Shown one piece after another: positions 15,924 through 24,374 of a stretch of 46,407 bases of DNA. Under the pieces are notes generated by a model, which searched no databases, was not told the DNA's origin, and saw only the letters and a program-made list of their open reading frames with translations. The stretch lies in the NCBI RefSeq assembly GCF_014649855.1, contig NZ_BMTV01000046.1:1-46407 (forward strand). Reading direction: 5' to 3'. Position 1 is the first letter of the stretch, and every line of letters begins with the position of its first letter. Origin of the DNA: Streptomyces roseolus (GTDB taxonomy: Bacteria; Actinomycetota; Actinomycetes; Streptomycetales; Streptomycetaceae). A program made the translations under genes and the position numbers.

Positions 15924-18900
15924 ATGCCCGTGGAATTTTTGACCGATGAGCAGGCCGCCGCGTTCGGATCGTTCGCGGATGAGCCGACGAGACCTGAGCT
16001 GGAACGATTCTTCTTCCTCGATGACGAGGACCGGAAGCTGATCGCGAAGCGTCGTGGTGACCACAATCGCCTCGGCTTTGCCCTCCAGATGTGCACGGTG
16101 AGGTACATCGGGCTGTTCCTGGAGGACCCCCTGGCCGTGCCGTGGCCGGTGGTGGAGCACCTGGCCGCGCAGCTGGAGGTCGAGGATGCCTCTCAGATCA
16201 AGCGGTACACCGAGCGGCAGATGACGGCGTACGAGCACGCGTGGGAGATACGTGAGGCGTACGGCTACCACCTGTACGAGGATCACGCTCAGGGCCGGAA
16301 GTTCCGATCGTTCCTGCACGGGCGGGCCTGGACGGCGCACGCCGAGGGGCCGAAGGCCCTGTTCGATCACTCGGTGGGGTGGCTGCGCCGTAACCGGGTG
16401 CTGCTGCCGGGGGTGAGCGTGCTGGCCCGGCAGGTCGCCGAAGTCCGCAGGATCGCGGAGGAACGGCTGCACGCCACGGTCGCCAAGGAAGTCCGGCGGG
16501 CGGACGCGGCGCTGCCCGGGGACCTGGTGGCGACGCTGAAGGTGCCGGAGGGCAAGCGGTATTCGGAGCTGGAGCGGATGCGCCGGCCGCCGACGCGGAC
16601 CACGGGCACGGCGATGAAGGGTGCTTTGCAGCGGGTCGAGGACATCGCCTCCTTCCAGCTGGGGCGGGTGAAGCTGGACAGGATTCCGCCGAACCGGCTG
16701 TCCGCGCTGGCCCGCTACGGGCTGGGCACGAAGGCGGCGAAGCTGGAGAGGTCCACGGAGCCCAAGCGCACGGCGATGCTCACCGCGGTGATGCGCCACC
16801 TGGAGGCGAAGGCGATCGACGACGCCCTGGACGTGTTCGAGATCCTGATGGCCACCCGGTTGATCAGCGCTGCGAAGCGGTTCACGGACAAGCAACGCCT
16901 GTCGACGCTGCCGCAGCTGGAGAAGGCGTCGCGGCTGGTGGCGAGGGCGGCGGCGGTGTTCATCGAGGAGCTGGAGCTCATCGAGCAGACCGGCTGCGAT
17001 GTGGATGTGGCGGCGTTGTGGGCGGCACTGGAGGAGGTCGCGCCCCGGGCCGCCCTGTCGAGCGCGGCGGTCACGGTGGTGAGCCTGGTGCCGGAGGGCG
17101 ACGACACGGCCGAGGCCGCGCTGCGGGGCGCGCTGGCGCTGCGCTACAACACGGTCAAGCCGTTCCTGTCCTTGCTGGGTGAGTCGAAGGCGCTGGACGC
17201 CGCGCCCGCCGGCAGGCGGATTCTCACCGGGGTGCAGCGGCTCCCGGCGCTGTCGCGGAGGAAGGTGGGCGAGAAGCCGCTGCTGCCGCGGGAAGTCGAC
17301 GAGAAGCTGGTTCCGGCGCACTGGCGCAAGGCGGTGTACGCGAACGCGGACCTGCCGCAGGGGGCGGTGGACCGCGATGCGTACGTGGTGTGCGTGCTGG
17401 AGCAGCTCTTCGGCGCTCTCAGGCGCCGTGACATCTTCGCCTCGCCCTCGCACCGGTGGTCCGACCCGCGGGCCCGCCTGCTGGCGGGCAAGGGGTGGGA
17501 TGCGGTGCGCGAGGACGTCCTGGCGGGCCTGAGCCTGGATGAAGACGCGGAGCGGCACCTTCGGGAACTGGTCGACGTGCTGGACGCGACGTGGAAGCAG
17601 ATGGCTGAGCGGCTTCAGGAGGCCGGCCCGGACGCGAAGATCAGCATCGAGGTGCAGCCGAACGGGCGGGCGAAGCTGAACGTGGAGAAGCTCCACGCGC
17701 TCGGCGAGCCGAAGTCGCTGAAGTGGCTGCGCGAGCGCGTCGAGAAGATGCTCCCGAAGATCGACCTGCCGGACCTGCTGTTCGAGGTGCACGGCTGGAC
17801 CGGGTTCCTGGACGCCTTCGTGCACTTGGGCGACGGCAAGACCCGCATGAAGGACCTGACGACGTCGATGGTCGCGCTGCTGGTCTCGGAGGCGTGCAAC
17901 ATCGGCATGACGCCGGTCATCAACCCGGGCTACGAGGCACTGACCCGCTCCCGGCTGGTCCACGTCGACCAGTACTACCTGCGCAGCGACACCATCGCTA
18001 TGGCCAACGCCGCCCTCATCGAGGCCCAGGGGCGGGTGCCGATCGTGCAGTTCTGGGGCAAGGGCCTGCGGCCTCCGTCGACGGCCTGCGCTTCGTCGTC
18101 CCCACCCGGACCGTCAACGCCGCACCCTCACCGAAGTACTTCGCGAAGAAGAAGGGCATCACCTGGCTGAACGCGATCAATGACCAGGTGATCGGCATCG
18201 GGCAGATGGTGGTGCCCGGCACCCCGCGCGATTCCCTGTTCATCCTGGACGCCCTGCTGAACCTGGACGGCGGGGTGAAGCCGGAGATGGTCGCCACCGA
18301 CAACGCCTCTTACTCCGACATGGTGTTCGGCATCTTCAAGATGCTCGGCTACCGCTTCTCCCCGCGCTTCAAGGACCTGGAGGACCAAAGGTTCTGGAAG
18401 GCGGCGATGCCCAGCGCCGAGACGGCGGGCGGGTACGGGCCGCTGGAGGCGATTGCGCGGAACAAAGTGAATGTGAAGAAGGTGATCACGCACTGGCCGG
18501 ACATGCTGCGGGTGGCCGGCTCCCTGGTCACCAACCAGGTCAGGGCGTATGACCTGCTGCGGATGTTCGGCCGTGAGGGCCACCCGACCCCGTTGGGGCA
18601 GGCGTTCGCCGAGTACGGGCGGATCGCCAAGACCCTGCACCTGCTCGCCGTAGTCGACCCCATGGACGACACCTACCGGCGCCAGATGCACAAGCAGCTC
18701 ACCGTCCAGGAGTCCCGCCACAAGCTGGCCCGCGAGATCTGCCACGGCAAGAAGGGCACCATCCACCAGGCGTACCGGGACGGGATGGAAGACCAGCTGG
18801 GCTCACTGGGCCTCGTGCTGAACGCCGTGGTGCTCTGGACGACCAGGTACATCGACGCCGCCGTCGCCCAGCTCCGCGCCGAGGGCCACGAGATCCGTGA

Positions 18901-19057
18901 CGAGGATGTGGCCCGGCTCTCCCCGCTCAAGCACAAGAATCTCAACGTCCTGGGCCGCTACAGCTTCACCGCCTCCCAGCCGGTCGACGGCCTGCGCCCG
19001 CTGCGCGATCCGGAAGTCGTCGACCTCGATGATGACGACGACGGCCAGGACGAGTGA
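15924..19057 (+). pseudogene. tnpA: Tn3-family transposase, frameshifted
   Basis: The transposase would be about 1,044 residues if intact, normal for Tn3 TnpA. The first frame (ATG 15924, stop at 18170) covers the N-terminal DUF4158-type and middle regions up to IVQFWGKGL. The second frame continues with AASVDGLRFVVPTRTVNA and runs to 19057. One base is missing around 18066-18070; adding one restores GLAASVDG. The break falls four codons before the first catalytic Asp. The other expected acidic residues are present in the second frame: Asp in VATDNASYSDMVFG and Glu in VQESRHKLAR. Either this copy is dead or the assembly has a single-base error; there is no known role for programmed frameshifting in Tn3 transposases. 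Confidence 0.88.
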
Positions 19058-19150
19058 GCCCGGTAGGCTGGGCGGCTTCGGCATCATGAGGGCCATGGAC
19101 GACGTCGAACTCACCGAGGACGAGATCAACGACCTGCTCAGCGGCGATGA

Positions 19151-19188
19151 GGGGTCTGAGCAACATCGGTGTCGGATCGTGCGCTAAG
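19151..19188 (+). repeat. cassette left 38-bp inverted repeat
   Basis: It begins GGGGTCTGAGCAACATCG and ends CGCTAAG, the canonical Tn3-family format, and pairs with 21036-21073. Confidence 0.9.
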
Positions 19189-19291
19189 CCTCCGTCGGTC
19201 TCCTCGTGCCAGGTCGGCCGGGCATCGCCTGGCGCGTTCTACGAAGCGGAACGGGCAGCCGCATATGGGAAGCGGATGAAGGGAGACCCTC

Positions 19292-19552
19292 ATGGGCCGA
19301 TCCGAGTGGCGTAGTGGACGTGAGCCGGTGACGGCGCGAAGCGACCTGAAACTGCGTCTCCTGCTGTTGCTGGTCTTCACGCCGCTTTTCGCCGCGGCGA
19401 CCATCGCGTTTGCCTTCTGGGCCGCCCGTGCCGATGACGACGCTCTCGGGCCGGGTGTCCCGGCAGCACTCGCCGTGTTCTGCGGGCTGCTGACCGTGAC
19501 CGCTGCGATCGATCTCGTCGTTGTCGCCCGTCGCCGCAGCAGCAAGACCTGA
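19292..19552 (+). CDS. DUF6343-type small membrane protein
   Basis: An 86-residue protein with an Arg-rich, cytosolic N-terminus containing EPVTARSDLKLRL, two hydrophobic helices (about 22-46 and 54-78) and a basic RRRSSKT tail. This layout matches the DUF6343 family found across Streptomyces, whose function is unknown. GAAGGGAG lies at proper distance before the ATG. It is carried inside the nested cassette together with the phosphatase gene 109 bp downstream, so the two probably travel as a unit. Confidence 0.75.
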   Translation: MGRSEWRSGREPVTARSDLKLRLLLLLVFTPLFAAATIAFAFWAARADDDALGPGVPAALAVFCGLLTVTAAIDLVVVARRRSSKT

Positions 19553-19660
19553 TCTGCGCCCAGGCGTCTCGGGCAGCTTGTGCGTGGTGGGGGCATGCGA
19601 GCCGGGGCTTCGGGTAGTCGGCAGGTGGGCTTCGCTCGTATTCGACAAGAGGGGCGACGC

Positions 19661-20995
19661 ATGAACCTGGAGGACAAGGGTCCCGACGGATTCGCCCCGT
19701 CGGCGAAAAGCCTGGGCGAGGAGAACCTGGACCGGCTGGAGCAGGGGCTTCAGCAGATTGCCCGGGCGCACGGGCGGATGCGGGACCTGTTGGACGCGGT
19801 CCTTCTGATCAGCCGGGAGCTGGATCTCAACCTGGTCCTCCACAAGATCATCGAAACGGCGCGGCAGCTGGTCGACGCCCGCTACGCCGCTCTGGGCGTT
19901 CTCGGGCCGGACGGTGAGTTCACCGATCTGATCACCTCCGGGTTCGGCGCGGACCAGACCGCGCGGCTCGGCGACACCCTCCCGCACGGCACCGGCCTGC
20001 TCGGCGCCCTGGTGCGCGATCCCCAGCCGTTGCGCGTGCAGGACCTGGCCCACCACCCTCAGGCCGTCGGCTTCCCCGAGGGTCACCCCCCGATGAGCAC
20101 CCTGCTGGGGGTGCCGATCCGGGTCCGCAGCACGATCTACGGGAACCTGTACCTGGCGGACAAGGCCGGGGGCGGCGCGTTCACGGACGACGACGAGGCC
20201 GTCGTCACCGCCCTGGCCAGCGCGGCCGGCGTGGCGATCGAGAACGCCCGCCTGTACGAGCAGCTGCGCCGGGCGACCGAGGAGTTCCAGCGCCGCCTGC
20301 TCCCCGACATACCGCACCTGGACGGCCTGGAGCTGCACGCGCACTACCAGCCCTCCACCGAGGCGCCGCGGATCGGCGGAGACTGGTACGACTTCATCCG
20401 CCTGCCCGACCGCGTGCCGTGCCTGATGCTCGGCGACGTCATGGGCCACGGCACCCCCGCGGCCACCGTGATGAGCCAGATCAGCAACATGCTCCGGGTC
20501 ATCGCCTTCGACGAGCAGGAACCGCCCAGCCGCATCCTGCACCGCCTCGACACCGTCCTGCACGAACTCCACGGAGGCCCGATGGCCACCGTCATCATCG
20601 CCCGCCTCGAACCCGAAGGAACCGGCCGCCGCCTGCAGTGGGCCAGCGCCGGCCACCTGCCCCCGCTCCTGGTCACCCCCGGCCACGAGGCCCGCTATCT
20701 GCACGCCGACACCGGTCTGCCCCTGGGCGTCGACCCCGACGTCCCCCGCGCCGACCACGAAGAACATCTCCCGGCGGGAAGCACCGTCCTGCTGCACACC
20801 GACGGCCTGGTCGAGCACCGCGGCGAGTCCCTCGACGTCGGCATGGACGAAGCGGCCGGCATCGCCGCCACCTATGCCAGCAAGCCTCTCCCGGCCCTCG
20901 TCGACGCCCTCGTCAAAGCCCGCGCCGGCACCTTCGAGGACGACGTCGCACTCCTCGCCGCCCGCATCACCCCCAGCACGAATCAGAGCGGCTGA
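19661..20995 (+). CDS. GAF-SpoIIE family protein phosphatase
   Basis: A 444-residue soluble PP2C-type serine/threonine phosphatase of the RsbU/SpoIIE group. The ATG at 19661 is chosen because AGAGGGG precedes it. A helical N-terminus (about 1-35) is followed by a GAF sensor domain (about 36-195, LDLNLVLHKIIETARQLVDARYAALGVLG... to AIENARLYEQLRR) and the phosphatase domain. Metal-binding motifs are visible: IGGDWYDF, GDVMGHG, HTDGLVEHRG and FEDDVALLAARI. Such enzymes dephosphorylate STAS-type anti-anti-sigma factors and so release alternative sigma factors. No intact STAS or anti-sigma gene is linked, although a STAS fragment lies 1.3 kb away. It is cargo of the nested cassette. Confidence 0.92.
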   Translation: MNLEDKGPDGFAPSAKSLGEENLDRLEQGLQQIARAHGRMRDLLDAVLLISRELDLNLVLHKIIETARQLVDARYAALGVLGPDGEFTDLITSGFGADQTARLGDTLPHGTGLLGALVRDPQPLRVQDLAHHPQAVGFPEGHPPMSTLLGVPIRVRSTIYGNLYLADKAGGGAFTDDDEAVVTALASAAGVAIENARLYEQLRRATEEFQRRLLPDIPHLDGLELHAHYQPSTEAPRIGGDWYDFIRLPDRVPCLMLGDVMGHGTPAATVMSQISNMLRVIAFDEQEPPSRILHRLDTVLHELHGGPMATVIIARLEPEGTGRRLQWASAGHLPPLLVTPGHEARYLHADTGLPLGVDPDVPRADHEEHLPAGSTVLLHTDGLVEHRGESLDVGMDEAAGIAATYASKPLPALVDALVKARAGTFEDDVALLAARITPSTNQSG

Positions 20996-21035
20996 CCAGG
21001 ATGATGCGTAGTTGCTCGTGCCTGCACGGAGAACC

Positions 21036-21073
21036 CTTGGCGCACGATATGACAGCGATGTTCCTCAAACCCC
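21036..21073 (-). repeat. cassette right 38-bp inverted repeat
   Basis: The complement reads GGGGTTTGAGGAACATCG...CCAAG and matches the left end at 32 of 38 positions. Confidence 0.9.
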
Positions 21074-21127
21074 GATGACCAGGGAGCCGGGTGGGACGAG
21101 GAGGACGGCTACGAGTGGGTGAGCTGA

Positions 21128-21646
21128 TCACCGCGCCACCAGCGCCACGTCCAGTTCGCCGACGCTGAGCGCGTCCTCGTCGGGGTCCGGGTGTCTGCGA
21201 CGGTCTCCGGTGGCCCCATCGGAACGGTGAGAAGTGGCTCCGCCAAGCGTTCGACCGACGGGCCTGTGGGTGGCCCGCGCACAAGCGCAGCCAGCGACAA
21301 GAGGCCGTATGGGGTCCGGGTGAGCCGTCGGCTACCCGTTCGAGAGGTGGGGCCACTTCCCGCCGTTCGCCCGGGTCCAACGGAAGCCGTTCAAGACATC
21401 CGGGGCCTCGAAGCGGTCGAAGGAGTCGTCCGGTGCCCCGGGGGGGGCAGCGCTTTGGCGTCGGCGCGCTGGTTGCGTTCGTTCCCTTGGTCAGCCGCTT
21501 CCACGCGGCGGCGGTCCGCCCCCTGGGGCCCGCAGCTTGATGTCCGTGCCTTGCCGAACGCCCGGTGGAGAGGCTTCCGGCACGCGGAGAACGGCGTGAC
21601 CATGTCCCTGCCGCGCGGCCCCGGGCCTTCGGCGGCGTTCTCCAGG
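21128..21646. other. intergenic within transposon
   Basis: About 520 bp without a supported gene. Short frames on both strands show some codon-like bias (for example FDRFEAPDVLNGFRWTRANGGKWPHL on the minus strand around 21340-21430), which may be remains of a passenger gene, but nothing continuous or recognisable can be assembled. Confidence 0.4.
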
Positions 21647-22237
21647 TCAGTCCGGCGGGCACTCACGCAGGGGGGACCCCTTGAAATCGGGGACGGGCCG
21701 GGCCTTCGCCTCTTCGAGCGTCTTGACCTCTCCGTTCTTCTCGATGTCCTTGATCAGCCATTCCATCTCGCTGATCTCCCGTTCCTGGGCCGCGATGATT
21801 TCGACGGCCAGCCGGCACACCCGGACGTCGGTGATCTCGGCGCGCTCGGATCGGGTGATGGCCAGCGAGTGGTGCGGGATCATCGAGCTCATCCAGGCGG
21901 GGTCCTGCACGGTGGTCTGGCTGCGGTCGAGATACACGCCGCCGCCCAGCAGCAGGAGGCTCGCCGCCACGATGGCGATGTTGCCCTTCATGTTCTTGTA
22001 CATGTTGAGCATCCACGCGAGCATGACCAGCCCCATGGTGCCACCCATGGTGAGTGCCATGAACAGGCGACTCTCGCTCCACCGCACGTGGCTCCACTCC
22101 CACGTACCGACGAACATGGTCCAGTACATGACGACCATGGCAGTCAAGATCATGGCTGCGAAGCGCAGGTACATCTTGGTCTGGTGCGACAGGCCGCCAC
22201 CCTGCTGGTGCTCGTTCCCCTCGGCATTCTCCGCCAT
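21647..22237 (-). CDS. DUF305-type membrane protein
   Basis: A 196-residue membrane protein. After a hydrophilic, His/Gln-rich N-terminus come three hydrophobic helices (about 26-46, 58-80, 86-104), then a C-terminal region with the DUF305 pattern: MSSMIPHHSLAITRSERAEI..VCRLAVEIIAAQEREISEMEW. The Met/His-rich MIPHH segment and the Q-E-I-x-x-M motif are typical of DUF305 proteins, which often sit beside copper-resistance genes; a metal role is inferred, not shown. Start ATG 22237 with CGGAGA upstream. It lies in the transposon cargo, 0.3 kb from the copper-storage-type gene on the same strand. Confidence 0.8.
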   Translation of the reverse strand: MAENAEGNEHQQGGGLSHQTKMYLRFAAMILTAMVVMYWTMFVGTWEWSHVRWSESRLFMALTMGGTMGLVMLAWMLNMYKNMKGNIAIVAASLLLLGGGVYLDRSQTTVQDPAWMSSMIPHHSLAITRSERAEITDVRVCRLAVEIIAAQEREISEMEWLIKDIEKNGEVKTLEEAKARPVPDFKGSPLRECPPD

Positions 22238-22264
22238 GGACGGGTCTCCGTTCCGTCGTCATCG

Positions 22265-22489
22265 GTGTCTACACGCGTCCCCGACCAGCCGAACGCGGGC
22301 CCGACCGGGGAACTTGACGTGGTCAGTGCCCCGAACGCCCGGGAAGCCCTCAACGCCGCCGTGTTCGCCCACGACCGCGTCCACGTCGACTGCGGCGGGC
22401 TGACCTTCTGCGACTGCACCGGCCTGTCCGCGCTGCTGGCCGCCGCCCTGATGCTTTCGGCGGGGTCGGCCGGGAACACCAGGGCGTAA
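22265..22489 (+). pseudogene. STAS anti-anti-sigma factor fragment
   Basis: The central part of a 74-residue frame (GTG 22265) matches the core of STAS-domain anti-sigma-factor antagonists: GELDVVSAPNAREALNAAVFAHDRVHVDCGGLTFCDCTGLSALLAA, including the loop DCTG where the phosphorylatable Ser/Thr lies. The N-terminal strand is replaced by unrelated residues, and the second half of the domain is missing, the frame ending in ALMLSAGSAGNTRA. It is best read as a captured gene fragment, probably not functional. It diverges from the DUF305 gene with only 27 bp between the starts. Confidence 0.65.
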
Positions 22490-22564
22490 TGGAAAGGCCC
22501 TGGCGAAGGCGATCGCCCGAGCGCGATCGCTCGGTGCGGGCGTGGGCCGGGTGTCTCTGGCGGA

Positions 22565-22975
22565 TCAGCCCAGGGAGGTGATCAGGTCGTTGCATGCCTG
22601 TTCGCAGCGGCGGCAGGCTTCGGCACAGACACGGCAGTGGTCGTGTTGTCCGGCGTGACGCTCGCACTCGTCACCGCAGGCTTTGCACACGGTGGCGCAC
22701 GCCTGGAGGATCGCACGGGTGATGTTGGCGTCGTAGCCGGTGTGGCGGGACAGCACGGCGGCGGTGGCGGTGCAGATGTCGGCGCAGTCGGTGTTGGTGC
22801 GGATGCACTTGGTCAGCTCCGCGACCATCTCCTCCGACAGACAGGCGTCCGCGCAGGCCGTACACGCCTGTGCGCAGGCGATGCACTCCTCGATGCAGCG
22901 GGCGAGTTTCTCGCGGTCCACACCGCCCAGGTCGGCGGGGTAGGTGTCGAGCATGTTCTTGACCGCAGTGGTCAT
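22565..22975 (-). CDS. four-helix copper-storage protein, Csp type
   Basis: A 136-residue cytosolic protein with 18 cysteines arranged along predicted helices as CxxxC, CxxC and CxxxxxxC spacings (for example Cys27, 31, 34, 38, 41, 45 and 114, 117, 121, 124, 128). This is the pattern of Csp/DUF326 four-helix bundles that store many Cu(I) ions in the core; the Cys number equals that of the cytosolic Csp3 of Methylosinus. No signal peptide is present, so it is of the cytosolic kind. The ATG at 22975 has a strong AGGAGG. A perfect 30-bp palindrome lies 22 bp upstream of the start. It is transposon cargo with the DUF305 gene, suggesting a mobile copper-tolerance function. Confidence 0.88.
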   Translation of the reverse strand: MTTAVKNMLDTYPADLGGVDREKLARCIEECIACAQACTACADACLSEEMVAELTKCIRTNTDCADICTATAAVLSRHTGYDANITRAILQACATVCKACGDECERHAGQHDHCRVCAEACRRCEQACNDLITSLG

Positions 22976-22997
22976 CAATGCCTCCTGGCATGTGGTC

Positions 22998-23027
22998 GTT
23001 TCAAGGCGGCGATCGCCGCCTTGAAAC
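22998..23027. promoter_or_regulatory. perfect 30-bp palindrome before csp gene
   Basis: Each 15-base half (GTTTCAAGGCGGCGA and its exact complement) meets without spacer at CGATCG. It sits just upstream of the Shine-Dalgarno of the Csp-type gene. As DNA it could be an operator; as RNA it would fold into a very stable hairpin in the 5' leader. Its regulator is unknown. Confidence 0.75.
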
Positions 23028-23077
23028 GGGTAACCCCGGGTGCGGTGCGGGAAACCGTCTGCGCCCGCCGGCCACCG

Positions 23078-23091
23078 GTTCGCGGGCGAAC
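23078..23091. promoter_or_regulatory. 14-bp palindrome
   Basis: GTTCGCGGGCGAAC is a perfect dyad in the region between the Csp-type gene and the resolvase. It may be a regulator or resolvase site, or chance in GC-rich DNA. Confidence 0.3.
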
Positions 23092-23189
23092 GTCCAGCTG
23101 TATGCCACGCCCGGCAGGTCAGGACTCGCTCCCGGCGCGGAGCCCGCCCCAGGTATGAAGGATGACCCCGGCTTCGTAGCCTGAGCGGA

Positions 23190-23357
23190 TGCGGCGAGCC
23201 CCAGGGGCACTGCCCCACACTGCGCGACTCGCACAAACGGTCATCTGTGAGAGTTCTGAGAACGGCACCCGAGTGGTCGCATTTCCGCAGGTCGCCGTTC
23301 GCAAAAGTCCTCTCGAAACCGACGTGTTGTGCGAGGCACTTCTGAGAGACTGCCCCC
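23190..23357. other. possible res site upstream of resolvase
   Basis: This is the region where a Tn3-type resolution site is expected. It contains the 11-bp dyad GTTCTGAGAAC (23253-23263), an inverted pair GAGAG...GAACGGC / GCCGTTC...CTCTC, and TTCTGAGA repeated close to the tnpR start. No fixed three-subsite pattern could be proven. Confidence 0.35.
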
Positions 23358-24374
23358 ATGGATTTGACGCCCGATCAGTCCGCACTTGCGGTAGAACGTC
23401 ACGACTGCCCGAACTGTGACGCGCCCGTCGGCTCCGCCTGCCGCACTCGGGGCGGCAAGACCGCCGCGAAGTACCACACCCCCCGCTTCGTCCTCGTCCC
23501 CGCGCTCCGCGAGGAACTGGAGATCCCCGTCCCCGCCGACCGCGCTCCCGGCCGCGCGTGGAAGCAGGGCCCTGTGCTCGCCGTCGTCCGCGCGCCCCGC
23601 ACCGAGCGCCCGGTCCGCATCGGGTACGCAAGGACATCGACCGCCCGCCAAGAGCTCGCGAGCCAGCTCGAAGCCCTCCACCGGGCGGAGTGCCACAAGG
23701 TCTTCAAGGAACAGATCAGCACCCGCGTCAAGGTCCGGCCCGAGCTGGAGAAGGCACTCGCGCTGGCCCACCAGTTCAAGGAGGCCGCCCCCGATACACC
23801 GGTCATCTTCACGGTGCACGAGCTGAAGCGTCTGGCCAGGAACGCGGCCGAGCTGATGACGCTGTCCGCCGAACTCCAGGCCGGCGGCATCCAGCTCGAA
23901 CTCCTCACCGGACCGCTCACCGGGATCTACGACCCCAACGGCATGGGCGCGATGTTCTTCGCCGTCCTCGCCGTCGCCGGGCAGATCGAGCGCAACTACA
24001 TCCGGGAGAAGACCCTCGAAGGCCAGGTCATCGCCGCGTCCAAGGGCAACCACGGCGGGCGCCCGAAGGTCATCGACGACGACATGCTCACCTTCGCCGT
24101 CGCGCTGAAAGACAAGGGCGTCCCTGTCCCGGAGATCGCGAAGAAGCTCACCATCAAGATCGGGAAGAACGCGGGCAAGTCCCCCTCGGTCGCCTCGCTC
24201 TACCGGGCGCTCGCCGAGGCCGAGACCGCCGCGGCGGACGATGGCCTGCCGCTGCGGCCCAAGCCCGTACGCCTCCGCCAGGCCGGGGAACCGCTCACGG
24301 CCGAGGAGATCGACCTGCGCGAACGGCTCCAGACCCAGCCCCACCCGAACGCCGCAGGCACCCGACGTGGATGA
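23358..24374 (+). CDS. tnpR: serine resolvase with N-terminal zinc finger
   Basis: A 338-residue recombinase of the resolvase/invertase family. The core starts at VRIGYARTSTARQELASQLEAL with the catalytic Ser94, followed by the usual HELKRLARNAAEL, GPLTGIYDPNGMGAMFFAVLAVAGQIERNYIREKT helix and GRPKVIDDDML hinge. A C-terminal helix-turn-helix reads into SVASLYRALAEA. Unlike classical ~185-residue resolvases, an extra N-terminal domain carries Cys17, Cys20, Cys28 and His40 (CPNC..PVGSxCRTRGG...YH), a putative zinc finger, plus a C-terminal extension of about 50 residues. It resolves cointegrates of the transposon. The putative res lies just upstream. Confidence 0.9.
   Translation: MDLTPDQSALAVERHDCPNCDAPVGSACRTRGGKTAAKYHTPRFVLVPALREELEIPVPADRAPGRAWKQGPVLAVVRAPRTERPVRIGYARTSTARQELASQLEALHRAECHKVFKEQISTRVKVRPELEKALALAHQFKEAAPDTPVIFTVHELKRLARNAAELMTLSAELQAGGIQLELLTGPLTGIYDPNGMGAMFFAVLAVAGQIERNYIREKTLEGQVIAASKGNHGGRPKVIDDDMLTFAVALKDKGVPVPEIAKKLTIKIGKNAGKSPSVASLYRALAEAETAAADDGLPLRPKPVRLRQAGEPLTAEEIDLRERLQTQPHPNAAGTRRG

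Larger units (their letters stand above)
19146..21078. mobile_element. nested transposase-less Tn3-type cassette
   Basis: The cassette proper is 19151-21073 (1,923 bp). Its 38-bp ends (19151-19188 and 21036-21073) begin GGGGT, end in AAG and match at 32 of 38 positions when one is complemented. GATGA flanks it on both sides (19146-19150 and 21074-21078). It encodes no transposase, only a DUF6343 protein and a GAF-SpoIIE phosphatase. It is thus a mobile insertion cassette that must have been moved by a transposase acting in trans. Its repeats differ from those of the outer transposon except for a shared inner GCGCTAAG on the left ends. Confidence 0.9.
19086..21127 (+). pseudogene. small acidic ORF split by nested cassette
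   Basis: An ORF starts 28 bp after the tnpA stop (MDDVELTEDEINDLLSG...) and is interrupted at 19150 by the inner cassette. Removing 19151-21073 and one GATGA copy joins it in frame to DDQGAGWDEEDGYEWVS and a stop at 21127. The restored product is 38 residues from the first Met (35 from the second), strongly acidic. No function is recognisable; its place directly after tnpA suggests it belongs to the transposon backbone. Confidence 0.7.

Noticed and set aside
23078..23091. GTTCGCGGGCGAAC as a LexA (SOS) box
   Set aside because: The half-sites are in the wrong order relative to the actinomycete LexA consensus, which has GAAC before GTTC.
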